From Prevotella sp. KH2C16 (GTDB taxonomy: Bacteria; Bacteroidota; Bacteroidia; Bacteroidales; Bacteroidaceae), in NCBI RefSeq assembly GCF_900113305.1, contig NZ_FOOW01000021.1, positions 1-52,440 of the forward strand: 52,440 bases of DNA, read 5' to 3'. Made by a program: the position numbers and the translations under genes. Every line of letters starts with the position of its first letter. The stretch's first letter is position 1. Shown here piece after piece: positions 23,538 through 31,500 of this stretch. The notes under the pieces were generated by a model, which saw only the letters and a program-made list of their open reading frames with translations, did not search any database and had not been told where the DNA came from.

Positions 23538-24797
23538 TCATTTTGTGTAATTTCGCACCACCTTCCGGCCCCGATGGATATAGATGCCCGGCATGCCGGA
23601 AGACCCCACCTCCTGTCCCATCAGGTTATACCAGCGGGCGTCGTCGTGCTTCCTGTGAGTCGTTACGGCATTGATTCCGGTGGAGACCAGGAAGTCTTTC
23701 ATGGCCGAGAGGGCAGAGTAAGCCTTGCCGGTCTCGTTGTTGAAGAGGGTGGCGTTATACCAGTTGGTCGTAACCTGGCTGCTCGTATTGCCGTATTCAT
23801 TGGCTTCCGGCCACCACCAGAAGAGTCCCTTGACTTTCTCGTGTCTGTTGAGCTTGGCGACAAGGGCATCCGTGAATGCTCTTTGTCCTGCGTCCGAGTA
23901 AGGATAGGTGGTGCTATAGTCGACGGTCGTGCCGTTTACGGGCCAGTGTGCCGGGTATCCAGTCTCCACGATCATGATGTCTTTATGGAAGTTGTTCTCC
24001 AATACCGTGAGGGCGTTTTCGAGTTGTTCCAGCTTGCCGTGATAGTAAGGATAGTAGCTGATGCCGATGATGTCGTAATCCATTTGATATTCGTCCATCT
24101 TTTCGTAGAATCCTTTCAAGACGGCCGTGTCAGCAACCCGCTCGGTGTGCACAATCACTTTGGCGGCAGGGCAGACCTCTCGGCACGCCCTGCTCGCATT
24201 GCCGAGCAGAGTGGTGAATCGTTGCCAGTTGGCCGTGCTGTTGGTATAGCACCGGTAGGTCGCCGCGCCTCTTGTCCCCCACAGCATTCCGTAGCTGATC
24301 TCGTTGCCTATCTGAATGAGGTCGGGAGCGGCTCCGTAGGCTTTCAATGCTCGCAGAACCTCTTTGGTATAGTCGTAAATCTTATCGTAGAGTGCCGTCT
24401 CGTTTAAGGTTAGCCAGTCGCCGGGAGTCCATTGTTTGGCCGGGTCGGCCCAGGTGTCGGAGTAGTGGAAGTCGAGCAGGAAGCTGAATCCCGCCTCTTT
24501 GATGCGTTTTCCGAGTGCCTTCACATAGTCCAGATTCTGGCACACTCCTTCGCCCTTTTCGGCCGTCGTGGCGTTGTCGGGATTGACGAAGAGCCGCACG
24601 CGCAGGGCGTTCCAGCCCTCCTCCCTGAGGAAGGTGAGCACATCCGGGATGGCATTTCCGTCGTGATTGAGATACAGGGAGCCGGCCTGCTCATACTTTG
24701 GCAGCATAGAGATGTCGCCGCCGACATATTTCTGAGCATGCCCCACGATGGTTGATAAGGTGAGGAAACCTATGAAAAATAATCTTTGGATGTCCAT
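23538..24797 (-). CDS. GH53 arabinogalactan endo-beta-1,4-galactanase, secreted
   Basis: 419 residues with a signal peptide (MDIQRLFFIGFLTLSTIVGH, cleaved after AQ). GH53 hallmarks: KYVGGDISMLPKYEQAGSLY, WNALRVRLFVNP, FSFLLDFHYSDTWADPAKQW, acid/base LIQIGNEISYGML, and nucleophile IMIVETGYPAHW. It cuts beta-1,4-galactan of plant cell walls. The C-terminus (TGI, WYNLMGQEV, GIYIHRGRKVV) looks like a short T9SS sorting tail shared with two other proteins here. A -7 box TATATTTG (24821-24828, minus strand) precedes it. It lies outside the starch operator set. Confidence 0.92.
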   Translation of the reverse strand: MDIQRLFFIGFLTLSTIVGHAQKYVGGDISMLPKYEQAGSLYLNHDGNAIPDVLTFLREEGWNALRVRLFVNPDNATTAEKGEGVCQNLDYVKALGKRIKEAGFSFLLDFHYSDTWADPAKQWTPGDWLTLNETALYDKIYDYTKEVLRALKAYGAAPDLIQIGNEISYGMLWGTRGAATYRCYTNSTANWQRFTTLLGNASRACREVCPAAKVIVHTERVADTAVLKGFYEKMDEYQMDYDIIGISYYPYYHGKLEQLENALTVLENNFHKDIMIVETGYPAHWPVNGTTVDYSTTYPYSDAGQRAFTDALVAKLNRHEKVKGLFWWWPEANEYGNTSSQVTTNWYNATLFNNETGKAYSALSAMKDFLVSTGINAVTTHRKHDDARWYNLMGQEVGSSGMPGIYIHRGRKVVRNYTK

Positions 24798-24866
24798 GTT
24801 GATGTCGTTTCTGTTTTCTGCAAATATACGAATTTATTTCCGGAAGGGAGACGAATGGTCAGAAAA

Positions 24867-24894
24867 AAGGGTCTTTCTTCACAGAGAGACCCTT
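24867..24894 (-). terminator. Terminator after the alpha-amylase gene
   Basis: On the minus strand AAGGGTCT and AGACCCTT (24887-24894 and 24867-24874) form the stem, followed by TTTTTTCT. It begins 30 nt after the amylase stop. Confidence 0.7.
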
Positions 24895-24924
24895 GGATTT
24901 AAGATACCTAATTTATATGTTAAA

Positions 24925-26685
24925 TTACTTAATGATAACCTTCTTGCCATTGTGGATATAGATGCCCTTTGCCGCGGGCTTGTCGATACGCACGCCCGAG
25001 AGGGTGTACCAGGCGTCGTCGGCCGGCCTGTCAGCGACCTTGACGGGGGCTTCTATTCCCGTTACCACGGTCTGCAGGCCATCGAGGGTGTAGTAGCCGC
25101 CGTTCTGGAAGTCCGTGTCGGTCGTCTGGTTGCCCGTGCCGTCGTTGAAGATTATCTTGTCGGGGGCAGCCAGCGTACCGCTGTATTTCCACAGATACAC
25201 CTTCTTGCCATTGTGAGTGCCGGCTTCCGACACATCCGCCTGGCTCGCCGTGCCCGGCCAGTCGCCTGAATACATGTTGCTTCCGTCGTTGTGCCAAGCC
25301 CACACATTGAGGGTGTTTCCCCAGTTTGCGGGCTTCTCGAAGTAGGCGTAGGTGCCCTCCTGCGTGGTTACGAACGAAGGCAGGGTAAAGGTATTCTGCT
25401 CCTCGCCCACCGCTTCTATGCCGCTGATGTCGATGTCGCTGCTGATATAGAGCTTGTAGTTCTCTCCCTCCACGGCCAGTTTGTAGCCCGAGGTGCTGGC
25501 CGTAGTCGTGCCAAGACACAGCAGCAGATTACCCTTGGTGCCCTTTACGCTCACGCTGTAGCCCGCATTTTCGCCCACCGAAGTGAGCACTTCGCTCTGG
25601 TTGGTGATGCCTGCGAGTGAGCGTGCCAGTATCTGTTTCTTGATGGCCTTGCGGTATCCTTTCCAGTGGGTGAGGAATATGCATGGTGTTCCGGGCATCG
25701 TGAGGATGTAGGCATTGGCAGCCTCGATGTTGGCTTTGAGCATGTTGTCGCTGTTTCGTCCCGTGTCGTGGTTGTCCACGAAGGTAACGGCATAGCGCCT
25801 GTAGGCGGCATCGCCGATGAGGCTGCTTGAGGTATAGTTGGCCAGGTTGCGCCATTGTGCCCCGCCGGTGTTGAACACATTGTTGATGAGCCACTTCAGC
25901 TGGAAGTCGAAGGCGGCACTCGTCTTGCCCGTTCCGTCTATCCACGACTTCAATCCAGGCAGCCCGTCGCTCATCCAGTATTCGCCCACGCTGTAGGCGG
26001 GCTTGGCACTTTCGTTGTATATCTTCGTGAATCGGGGAGCATATCCGCCCGTCATGTCGTAGCGGAACCCCGCATATCTCATTTCCTCTTGCAGGAACTG
26101 CAGGTAGAGTTTGATGTTCTTCTGCACATTCAGGCTGGTGTGGTCGAGGTCCCGGCTGCCGTCGAAGTCGGTGCCGGTGTCGCTGGCGCCGGTGAGTTTA
26201 CCTTTCGCCTCCGACCTCGAATCACGGTTCCCCTCGTCGGTATTGCAGATGTCGGCATAGCTCCAGGTCATCGTTCCGTGCCCTGCCCATGTCTCCTCGG
26301 GGAAGTCGCACCAGCCCGTGTTGCCGCTTTTGTGGTTGATGACCACATCGGCAATGGTCTTGAGCCCTTTGGAGCTGAAAGTCTGTATCATCGCCTTCAG
26401 CTCGTCGGCCGTGCCGAAAGCACTCTTCTGGTCGAACCACCAGATATCCGCATAGCCCATCTGGTTGCTAAGCGTATTGCAATAGCCGCTCTGCGGCACC
26501 CAGACGAGCTGATAATACTTGGCCAGAGTGTCGGCCTGACTCTTGAGATTGCTCCATCGGGTGTCGTCGTAGGAATCCCAATAGAATCCTTGCAGCATGA
26601 CGCCGCTATAGTTTGCCGGCCATCCCTGTGCGAAAAGTGCCGTGTAGGCAGCAAGTGCAAGCAATAAAGTGTAGAATCGCTTCAT
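24925..26685 (-). CDS. Secreted GH13 alpha-amylase with starch-binding module and T9SS-like tail
   Basis: 586 residues. A signal peptide (MKRFYTLLLALAAYTALFAQ) has no lipobox. GH13 motifs: DVVINHKSG, GFRYDMTGGYAP (nucleophile Asp), YSVGEYWMSD (Glu), FVDNHDTGR (Asp). After the barrel and its beta domain comes a module (NVWAWHNDGSNMYSGDWPG ... WKYSGTLAAPDKIIFNDG) resembling CBM26/alpha-amylase starch-binding domains. The tail TGI...WYTLSGVRID...GIYIHNGKKVIIK resembles a short T9SS signal. It probably replaces SusG as the surface amylase. It has its own promoter and LacI-type operator. Confidence 0.93.
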   Translation of the reverse strand: MKRFYTLLLALAAYTALFAQGWPANYSGVMLQGFYWDSYDDTRWSNLKSQADTLAKYYQLVWVPQSGYCNTLSNQMGYADIWWFDQKSAFGTADELKAMIQTFSSKGLKTIADVVINHKSGNTGWCDFPEETWAGHGTMTWSYADICNTDEGNRDSRSEAKGKLTGASDTGTDFDGSRDLDHTSLNVQKNIKLYLQFLQEEMRYAGFRYDMTGGYAPRFTKIYNESAKPAYSVGEYWMSDGLPGLKSWIDGTGKTSAAFDFQLKWLINNVFNTGGAQWRNLANYTSSSLIGDAAYRRYAVTFVDNHDTGRNSDNMLKANIEAANAYILTMPGTPCIFLTHWKGYRKAIKKQILARSLAGITNQSEVLTSVGENAGYSVSVKGTKGNLLLCLGTTTASTSGYKLAVEGENYKLYISSDIDISGIEAVGEEQNTFTLPSFVTTQEGTYAYFEKPANWGNTLNVWAWHNDGSNMYSGDWPGTASQADVSEAGTHNGKKVYLWKYSGTLAAPDKIIFNDGTGNQTTDTDFQNGGYYTLDGLQTVVTGIEAPVKVADRPADDAWYTLSGVRIDKPAAKGIYIHNGKKVIIK

Positions 26686-26719
26686 ATTCTGTTTAAGTTA
26701 AATAGTTTGGTCTTATGGG

Positions 26720-26794
26720 CAAAGTTACGAATATTTCCTATCGGACAATCAGCAGTTTACATTCTTTTCCCGTTCTGGCGATGCAATCGTTTGC
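26720..26794 (-). promoter_or_regulatory. Amylase promoter and LacI-type operator
   Basis: On the minus strand the -7 box TAACTTTG is at 26720-26727. The operator GCAAACGATTGC (26783-26794) has its centre 61.5 bp upstream of the first base of the box. The identical 12-mer and spacing occur at susC and malQ. The extended match GCGTGCAAACGATTGC is shared with the susC site. Confidence 0.7.
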
Positions 26795-26860
26795 ACGCCC
26801 CGGCTTTTCCCTCTGCGGCCAAAAACACTCCAGGAGGTTTTCCAGGACATGTTGATTAGC

Positions 26861-26938
26861 CGTCGGCAGTTTAATAAAATCGGCGAAATCATGGGGCAAA
26901 ATCGGCGATTTTGTCCCACAATCTCGCCGATTTTGTCA
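26861..26938. repeat. Dispersed 22-bp tandem repeat, copy B
   Basis: CGGCAGTTTAATAAAATCGG, then two further units with cores ATCGGCGATTTTGTC and TCGCCGATTTTGTC. It shares GGCAGTTTAA(T/C)AAAATCGG with copy C at 47314-47393. The rest of 26795-26860 and 26939-27042 holds no gene, only the terminator below. Confidence 0.65.
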
Positions 26939-26973
26939 TTCAGATAACGGCCTTTAGTCTTATGAAAGAAAAC

Positions 26974-27001
26974 GGGAGGATTCTCTTGCGAGAACCCTCC
27001 C
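26974..27001 (-). terminator. Terminator of the sus operon
   Basis: GGGAGG-A-TTCTC (26974 onward) pairs with GAGAA-C-CCTCCC (to 27001) around TTGC. On the minus strand it is followed by GTTTTCTTTC. It begins 41 nt after the susF-like stop. Confidence 0.65.
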
Positions 27002-27042
27002 AAATTCAAATCAAACTTTATTTAGTCTGAAGCAAGTTATGA

Positions 27043-28521
27043 TCAGTTTACTGCCACGATGTTCCACTGCCCCGTAATGTCGTTCAGGTAAAACTCGTAG
27101 GTGCCTGCCGGCACGGTAATGTTTTCCGTTCCTGTCGGTCCGTAGTACACATCACCCACGGCATAGTCCTTGGTCGAGCCCCAACTGGTGGCCCAGTCGT
27201 GGTTCGCGCGGAACTTCAGACCGCCGGCAGAGGGAATTGTGGCACGCACATACCAGTTGTGCGGGGCACTGGGCCGCTGGGTCATGTCGATCTCGCTGTT
27301 GTTGTCGGTCTTCCATCCGTTGAAGTCGCCGATGATGCTTACCGCCGAATAGGTGGCGGGAGCCTGGTTGCCGAGCTTCGTCCAGCTGTAGCTCAGACTG
27401 TTCATGTCGACGGTCAGCGTCCAGAACTCGTTCTGCGACGGAGCCGCAAACGACTGGGCATCCTTGTTGACGAGACTTCCGGAAGCATCGGTGGCACCGT
27501 CTACGGCCGTACCGAAGGCTTTGTCCCAGTTACCAAAGTCGCCGCCTTCCCAGATCTTCAGGTCCCAGGCTCCGTTCCATTTCGTGGTATAGGAGTAGGA
27601 ATTGCCTCCCTGGGCATAGAACATGCACGACATATCCGTCTGGCTCCAGCCCTGCAGGTTGCCCACGATGTAGTATTTGCTCTCTGCGCGGGTGATGGTG
27701 TAGGTGAGGTTCTTCATGTCGAGCGTGATGTTGAAGGTGCCCTTACCCTCGATGGTGGGAGTCTGAACGCCGCCCGTATACAGCGGGTCGTTCGTGTAGA
27801 CCAGGAAGTTAGGCGTGGTGGCATCGCCGTTTTCGGCACATCCCATCTGTCCGCTGTTCACCTTGTCCCAGTCAGCGTTGTCATACAGGGAGCCCGCATA
27901 GAACTTAAACCAGTTGCTTCCGTCATTGACGGTGGTAACCTTCGCCGTGAAGGTTCCGTCTCCGTTGTCTTCCATCCAGAGAGGAGTAGGCAGGTTCCAG
28001 CCCACATTCTCGAAGTCGCCGAGCAGGAAGTAGCCCTTGCTGTCGATGGCAGGAGTGGGGGCGGGAGTGAAGCTTCCGGTAGTGGTGGCCCCCTCGGCAG
28101 TAAAGGCGTCGCCGTTCTCCAAGTTGATGCTAACCAGCGACTTCACCTCCAATGGGCGTGCCACGGCCGCACGGCTATTGTTCTGCTTCTCGATGAACTT
28201 TGCGAGCGTTGCGGCATCCACGGTGATGTAGTTGCCACTGACGGTGCCTTCTATCTCCTCGCCGTTCACGGTGAGGCCCTTCAAGGTATACCCGGCCACG
28301 CCGGAGTTGCTGGTCTTGATTTCAACGAGCTGGATGACCCCGTCTTCATCCGGCATCACGGCCGTTGCCTCGGGACCGTTGCTGAAAGTTACGCCATAGG
28401 CAGCGGCAGCCTCTTCCGGGCCATAGGCCTGAGGCGATGCCCAGTCGTCGTAGTCGCCGTTGCAGCCGGCAAGCCCGAAGGCTGCCATGGCTGCTAAGCT
28501 GTATAATAATGTCTTCTTCAT
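27043..28521 (-). CDS. susF: SusF-like starch-binding outer-membrane lipoprotein
   Basis: 492 residues with lipobox FGLAGC (Cys about residue 20). After an N-terminal Ig-like region come three similar beta-sandwich modules: about residues 160-280 (GYFLLGDFENVGWNLPTPLW), 281-385 (KYYIVGNLQGWSQTDMSCMF) and 390-490 (VSIIGDFNGWKTDNNSEIDM). This is the modular plan of SusE/SusF proteins, in which each module can bind a starch helix through aromatic residues, and several Trp are present. It is the last gene of susCDEF. SusE and SusF diverge fast, so the E/F assignment rests on order and module count. Confidence 0.82.
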   Translation of the reverse strand: MKKTLLYSLAAMAAFGLAGCNGDYDDWASPQAYGPEEAAAAYGVTFSNGPEATAVMPDEDGVIQLVEIKTSNSGVAGYTLKGLTVNGEEIEGTVSGNYITVDAATLAKFIEKQNNSRAAVARPLEVKSLVSINLENGDAFTAEGATTTGSFTPAPTPAIDSKGYFLLGDFENVGWNLPTPLWMEDNGDGTFTAKVTTVNDGSNWFKFYAGSLYDNADWDKVNSGQMGCAENGDATTPNFLVYTNDPLYTGGVQTPTIEGKGTFNITLDMKNLTYTITRAESKYYIVGNLQGWSQTDMSCMFYAQGGNSYSYTTKWNGAWDLKIWEGGDFGNWDKAFGTAVDGATDASGSLVNKDAQSFAAPSQNEFWTLTVDMNSLSYSWTKLGNQAPATYSAVSIIGDFNGWKTDNNSEIDMTQRPSAPHNWYVRATIPSAGGLKFRANHDWATSWGSTKDYAVGDVYYGPTGTENITVPAGTYEFYLNDITGQWNIVAVN

Positions 28522-28537
28522 TTTCTTTTCGTTTTAA

Positions 28538-29764
28538 TTATTTCACTTCACCCGTACCGGTGTCAAAACTTACATAGAGACGCTGTCCGGCAGAACACTG
28601 GATGCTGTAGTTGTCAGGATCCGGCTTGGCGGGAACGGCCTTCTCGCGTGCTCCCTGCGACCAACTATCCGGAATGTCAAAGTCGCGATAGTAGACCGTG
28701 GTGCCCTTATAGAGCGTGAACTCCGTGCGCCACCACTCGTAGGTTCCCACCTTGATGTAGGCGCGGAGCTCGCCCGACTGCGTGAACGCAGGCGATATCC
28801 ACTGCCCGGTCTGGTCAGCAGGAGTCGTGCAGGCCAGCGATGCATCTGCGTCGCCCCAGTTGTTCATAGCGTTGCCGATGACATAGACCTTGCCGGGATA
28901 TACCGTGAGATCATACTGTATGGACTTGCCCACGATCTCTCCCTTGAAGTGGAGCGTATACCATCCTCCGTTCTTGAAGGTGATATTGCTGTTGCCGTCG
29001 GCGCTCTCGCTGATTTCCGCGTTTGCATTGTCTTGAACGCTCTGCAGGCGGTTGTAGCCGCGCCAGTCGTTCTCGAAGGTGCCCCATTTAAGCTGTCCGT
29101 CAGCCGGAACATAGACAATCGTGTAGTAATTGCCGCTGAGGCCATATACTTGCGGAACCACCTGCCATGAGGTCCAGGGCGTGCCGATGGATGAGCCTAC
29201 CACATAGAGCTGGGTCGGCAGCTCGGCAGCAGGAGCCACATAGTTGGCCAGGGTCTTCTGCAAGGTGATGGTGTTACTGTAAGTCTGTCCCAGGCCGCTT
29301 GTCCCGTCGAGCACGGCACGCAGTCGGATATAGATGGGCTTGACCTCGTTAGGATAGTCGGTATCGGGGTTTGCCTCCTGGAAGAGCTCCACCACGGCAT
29401 TGTTCAACTCGCTGGCATCCACGGCCATCTTGGCCGTAGTGTAGGAAGTTGGCAACTCCTTGTGGGCCACGGTGGTGTCGTTCAGGAAAGCGGCATTGTC
29501 GGAAACCTGAACATAGTATCGTGTAGCATACGGCACGCCTCCGTAGTTCGGCTGCGAGCAGGTAAGGGTTACCGTCTCGGCATTCGCCAAATCATATGTA
29601 TTGTTGGCTGCGTTGGCCGGCGTGTTCAGGACGAATCCTTCTGAAAGATGGCTCAGGTCCAGAGTCGGGTTGCTGTCGCGGTCTTCCTCACAGGAGGTGA
29701 GACCGAAGCTGACCATGGCAATCATGGCGAACAGCCAACCTATATTAAATATTCTCTTTTTCAT
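28538..29764 (-). CDS. susE: SusE-like starch-binding outer-membrane lipoprotein
   Basis: 408 residues with lipobox FGLTSC (Cys about residue 25). The N-terminal SusE domain is recognisable: FVLNTPANAANNTYDLANAE, VTLTCSQPNYGGVPYATRYY, VQVSDNAAF. Two carbohydrate-binding-like modules follow (PTQLYVVGSSIGTPWTSWQV; GKVYVIGNAMNNWGDADASL). It holds starch at the cell surface next to SusC/SusD. It lies 46 nt after susD and 16 nt before susF in the same operon. Confidence 0.85.
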   Translation of the reverse strand: MKKRIFNIGWLFAMIAMVSFGLTSCEEDRDSNPTLDLSHLSEGFVLNTPANAANNTYDLANAETVTLTCSQPNYGGVPYATRYYVQVSDNAAFLNDTTVAHKELPTSYTTAKMAVDASELNNAVVELFQEANPDTDYPNEVKPIYIRLRAVLDGTSGLGQTYSNTITLQKTLANYVAPAAELPTQLYVVGSSIGTPWTSWQVVPQVYGLSGNYYTIVYVPADGQLKWGTFENDWRGYNRLQSVQDNANAEISESADGNSNITFKNGGWYTLHFKGEIVGKSIQYDLTVYPGKVYVIGNAMNNWGDADASLACTTPADQTGQWISPAFTQSGELRAYIKVGTYEWWRTEFTLYKGTTVYYRDFDIPDSWSQGAREKAVPAKPDPDNYSIQCSAGQRLYVSFDTGTGEVK

Positions 29765-29810
29765 ATTTCGTTAAAATTTTAGAATTTCTAATCTTGGCTA
29801 TCTGCATATA

Positions 29811-31481
29811 TCACTTGCCATATCCCGGGTTCTGAGTCATGTTGGGGTTACCCGCAAGGTCGTTGGCAGGGATGGGATAGAGATTGAAGTGGGAGTCGAT
29901 ACCCGTGCCGCCGGCTACGCCGCCCTTGAAGTCCCAGCGGTATTTGCTGCCCGTGAAGAGGTCGAAGCGCACGAGGTCGGAGCGTCGGCGACCCTCCATA
30001 TAGAACTCCTTGCACCACTCGTCGATGAGCACCTGGTCGGTGATAGAGGTGTGAGCCACGGTATGGGCACGGTCGGTGAGCATCTTGAGATCGGCAAGAG
30101 CCGGGCCTGTCTGCCCCAGCCGATACTGGGCTTCGGCGCGCGTGAGGTAAATTTCAGCAAGGCGGAAGAGCGGGATATCTGTATCCGAGAAGGTGCGGTT
30201 GTGGGCAGCACCGTTGTTGATGCGCTGGTTGGACCACTTAACAATGGACGCTCCGTTCAGGAAACCGGTAATCTGCTTGCCCGGGCTGAGCGTGCGGATG
30301 CCACCGCCTACACCCATATAGAACATGGCGCGGTCGTCGCCTGCGGCAGCGATGACATTCGTCGTTGTTACGCCAAGCGCGTTATCCTTTGCGATAACCT
30401 CTGCCTCGGTGGGTTCCTTGAGTGCATCTCCGGCTGCTGCCATTGGGATATTATCGTTCGGGAAGAACTTCTCCACGAGGTCCTTGCGGGCGAAGTTGCA
30501 GCTCCAGTAGTTGTCGGTATTGGCATAAGGCATGCCTGAGATGCGCATGGAGCTCACGAGATAGGTAGAGCCGGCATATTCCCGGGTCTTCTCCCCGTCC
30601 TGACGGATGGGGAAGATAATCTCCTTCATGGCCTGTGTATTCTCGTCGTTGTCGCCCATGAACACCTGGGCATAGCCCGAGAAGCCATTCGTGGCCGTGG
30701 TAGAAAGGGCATAGGCTCCGCTGTTAAGAATCTTGTCGCAATAGTCCTTGGCCTTCTGGTAGTCCTTGGTGGCTCCGTCGGTATAGACGGCGGAGTTCAG
30801 GGCCAGGCGGGCATGAAGGGCATAAGCTGCGCCTTGGTCGGCCCGGCCGAAGCCCGTCTTGCTGTTATAGGTGCCCGCAGGTTTTAGGATTCCCTCTATC
30901 TCGGTAAGCTCCGTGTCAATCCAGTCGTAGAGTTCCTTGCCGCCTTTCTCTACTGGAAGCTCTCCGCTGAAGGTGTCCTTGAAGGGAGCTTTATGGAAAA
31001 GGTCGAGGAAATACCAGTAGTGGAGGGCACGGAGGAAGCGCACTTCGGCGATAATATCCTCATCCAGTTTGCCAGTCTGGTCATAGATGAACTGGTTGTA
31101 GAGGGTTACATCGTAGGCAAGACGCTGGTAAGCCCAGTTCACACGGGTGGAGCTTGAGTTCCAGGCGATGTTGGTAAGGGCGGGGATGTCTTCATTATCC
31201 TGCCATGCCCAGATGCACTCATCGGTGCAGAGTTCCTGGAGATTGAAGACGGTGCGATAGAAACCGCTCTCACCTTCGTCGCCACTTATATCGGCTTTGC
31301 CCGCAGGGCCGGCCTGTCCGGTCAACCCGAGGGTGGCATATTGCTTTGCAAGCAGTTCGGTTGCATCGTATGACTGAGAAGACCGCGGGTCGATAGAAGA
31401 GAGGTTCAGGTCATCGGCGCATGAGGCCATTCCTATCAAGAGAAGACCGAAAGCTGCTGTTTTTATCATTGTTTTTTTCAT
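29811..31481 (-). CDS. susD: SusD/RagB-family starch-binding lipoprotein
   Basis: 556 residues with lipobox IGMASC (Cys about residue 21). SusD features: DDLNLSSIDPRSSQSYDATE, LQELCTDECIWAWQDNEDIP, the helical TPR-like core (VRFLRALHYWYFLDLFHKAP), ALHARLALNSAVY, and the C-terminal FRLAEIYLTRAEAQYRLGQT and EWCKEFYMEGRRRSDLVRFD. SusD forms the lid on the SusC channel and binds the oligosaccharide. It starts 19 nt after susC. Assignment to starch comes from the neighbouring enzymes. Confidence 0.95.
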   Translation of the reverse strand: MKKTMIKTAAFGLLLIGMASCADDLNLSSIDPRSSQSYDATELLAKQYATLGLTGQAGPAGKADISGDEGESGFYRTVFNLQELCTDECIWAWQDNEDIPALTNIAWNSSSTRVNWAYQRLAYDVTLYNQFIYDQTGKLDEDIIAEVRFLRALHYWYFLDLFHKAPFKDTFSGELPVEKGGKELYDWIDTELTEIEGILKPAGTYNSKTGFGRADQGAAYALHARLALNSAVYTDGATKDYQKAKDYCDKILNSGAYALSTTATNGFSGYAQVFMGDNDENTQAMKEIIFPIRQDGEKTREYAGSTYLVSSMRISGMPYANTDNYWSCNFARKDLVEKFFPNDNIPMAAAGDALKEPTEAEVIAKDNALGVTTTNVIAAAGDDRAMFYMGVGGGIRTLSPGKQITGFLNGASIVKWSNQRINNGAAHNRTFSDTDIPLFRLAEIYLTRAEAQYRLGQTGPALADLKMLTDRAHTVAHTSITDQVLIDEWCKEFYMEGRRRSDLVRFDLFTGSKYRWDFKGGVAGGTGIDSHFNLYPIPANDLAGNPNMTQNPGYGK

Positions 31482-31500
31482 TGTTCTTTTCCTCCAAACT

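Noticed and set aside
21984..24407. Very long open frame (over 800 codons) on the plus strand
   Set aside because: It is the antisense of pdxS, the ThiD-AraC gene and GH53, all with clear family motifs on the minus strand; the plus-strand translation shows no domain.
26749..27009. 86-codon minus-strand frame between the amylase and susF
   Set aside because: It runs through repeat copy B and the sus terminator. Its DKIGEIVGQNRRF-like sequence is only the translated repeat, also seen at copies A and C.
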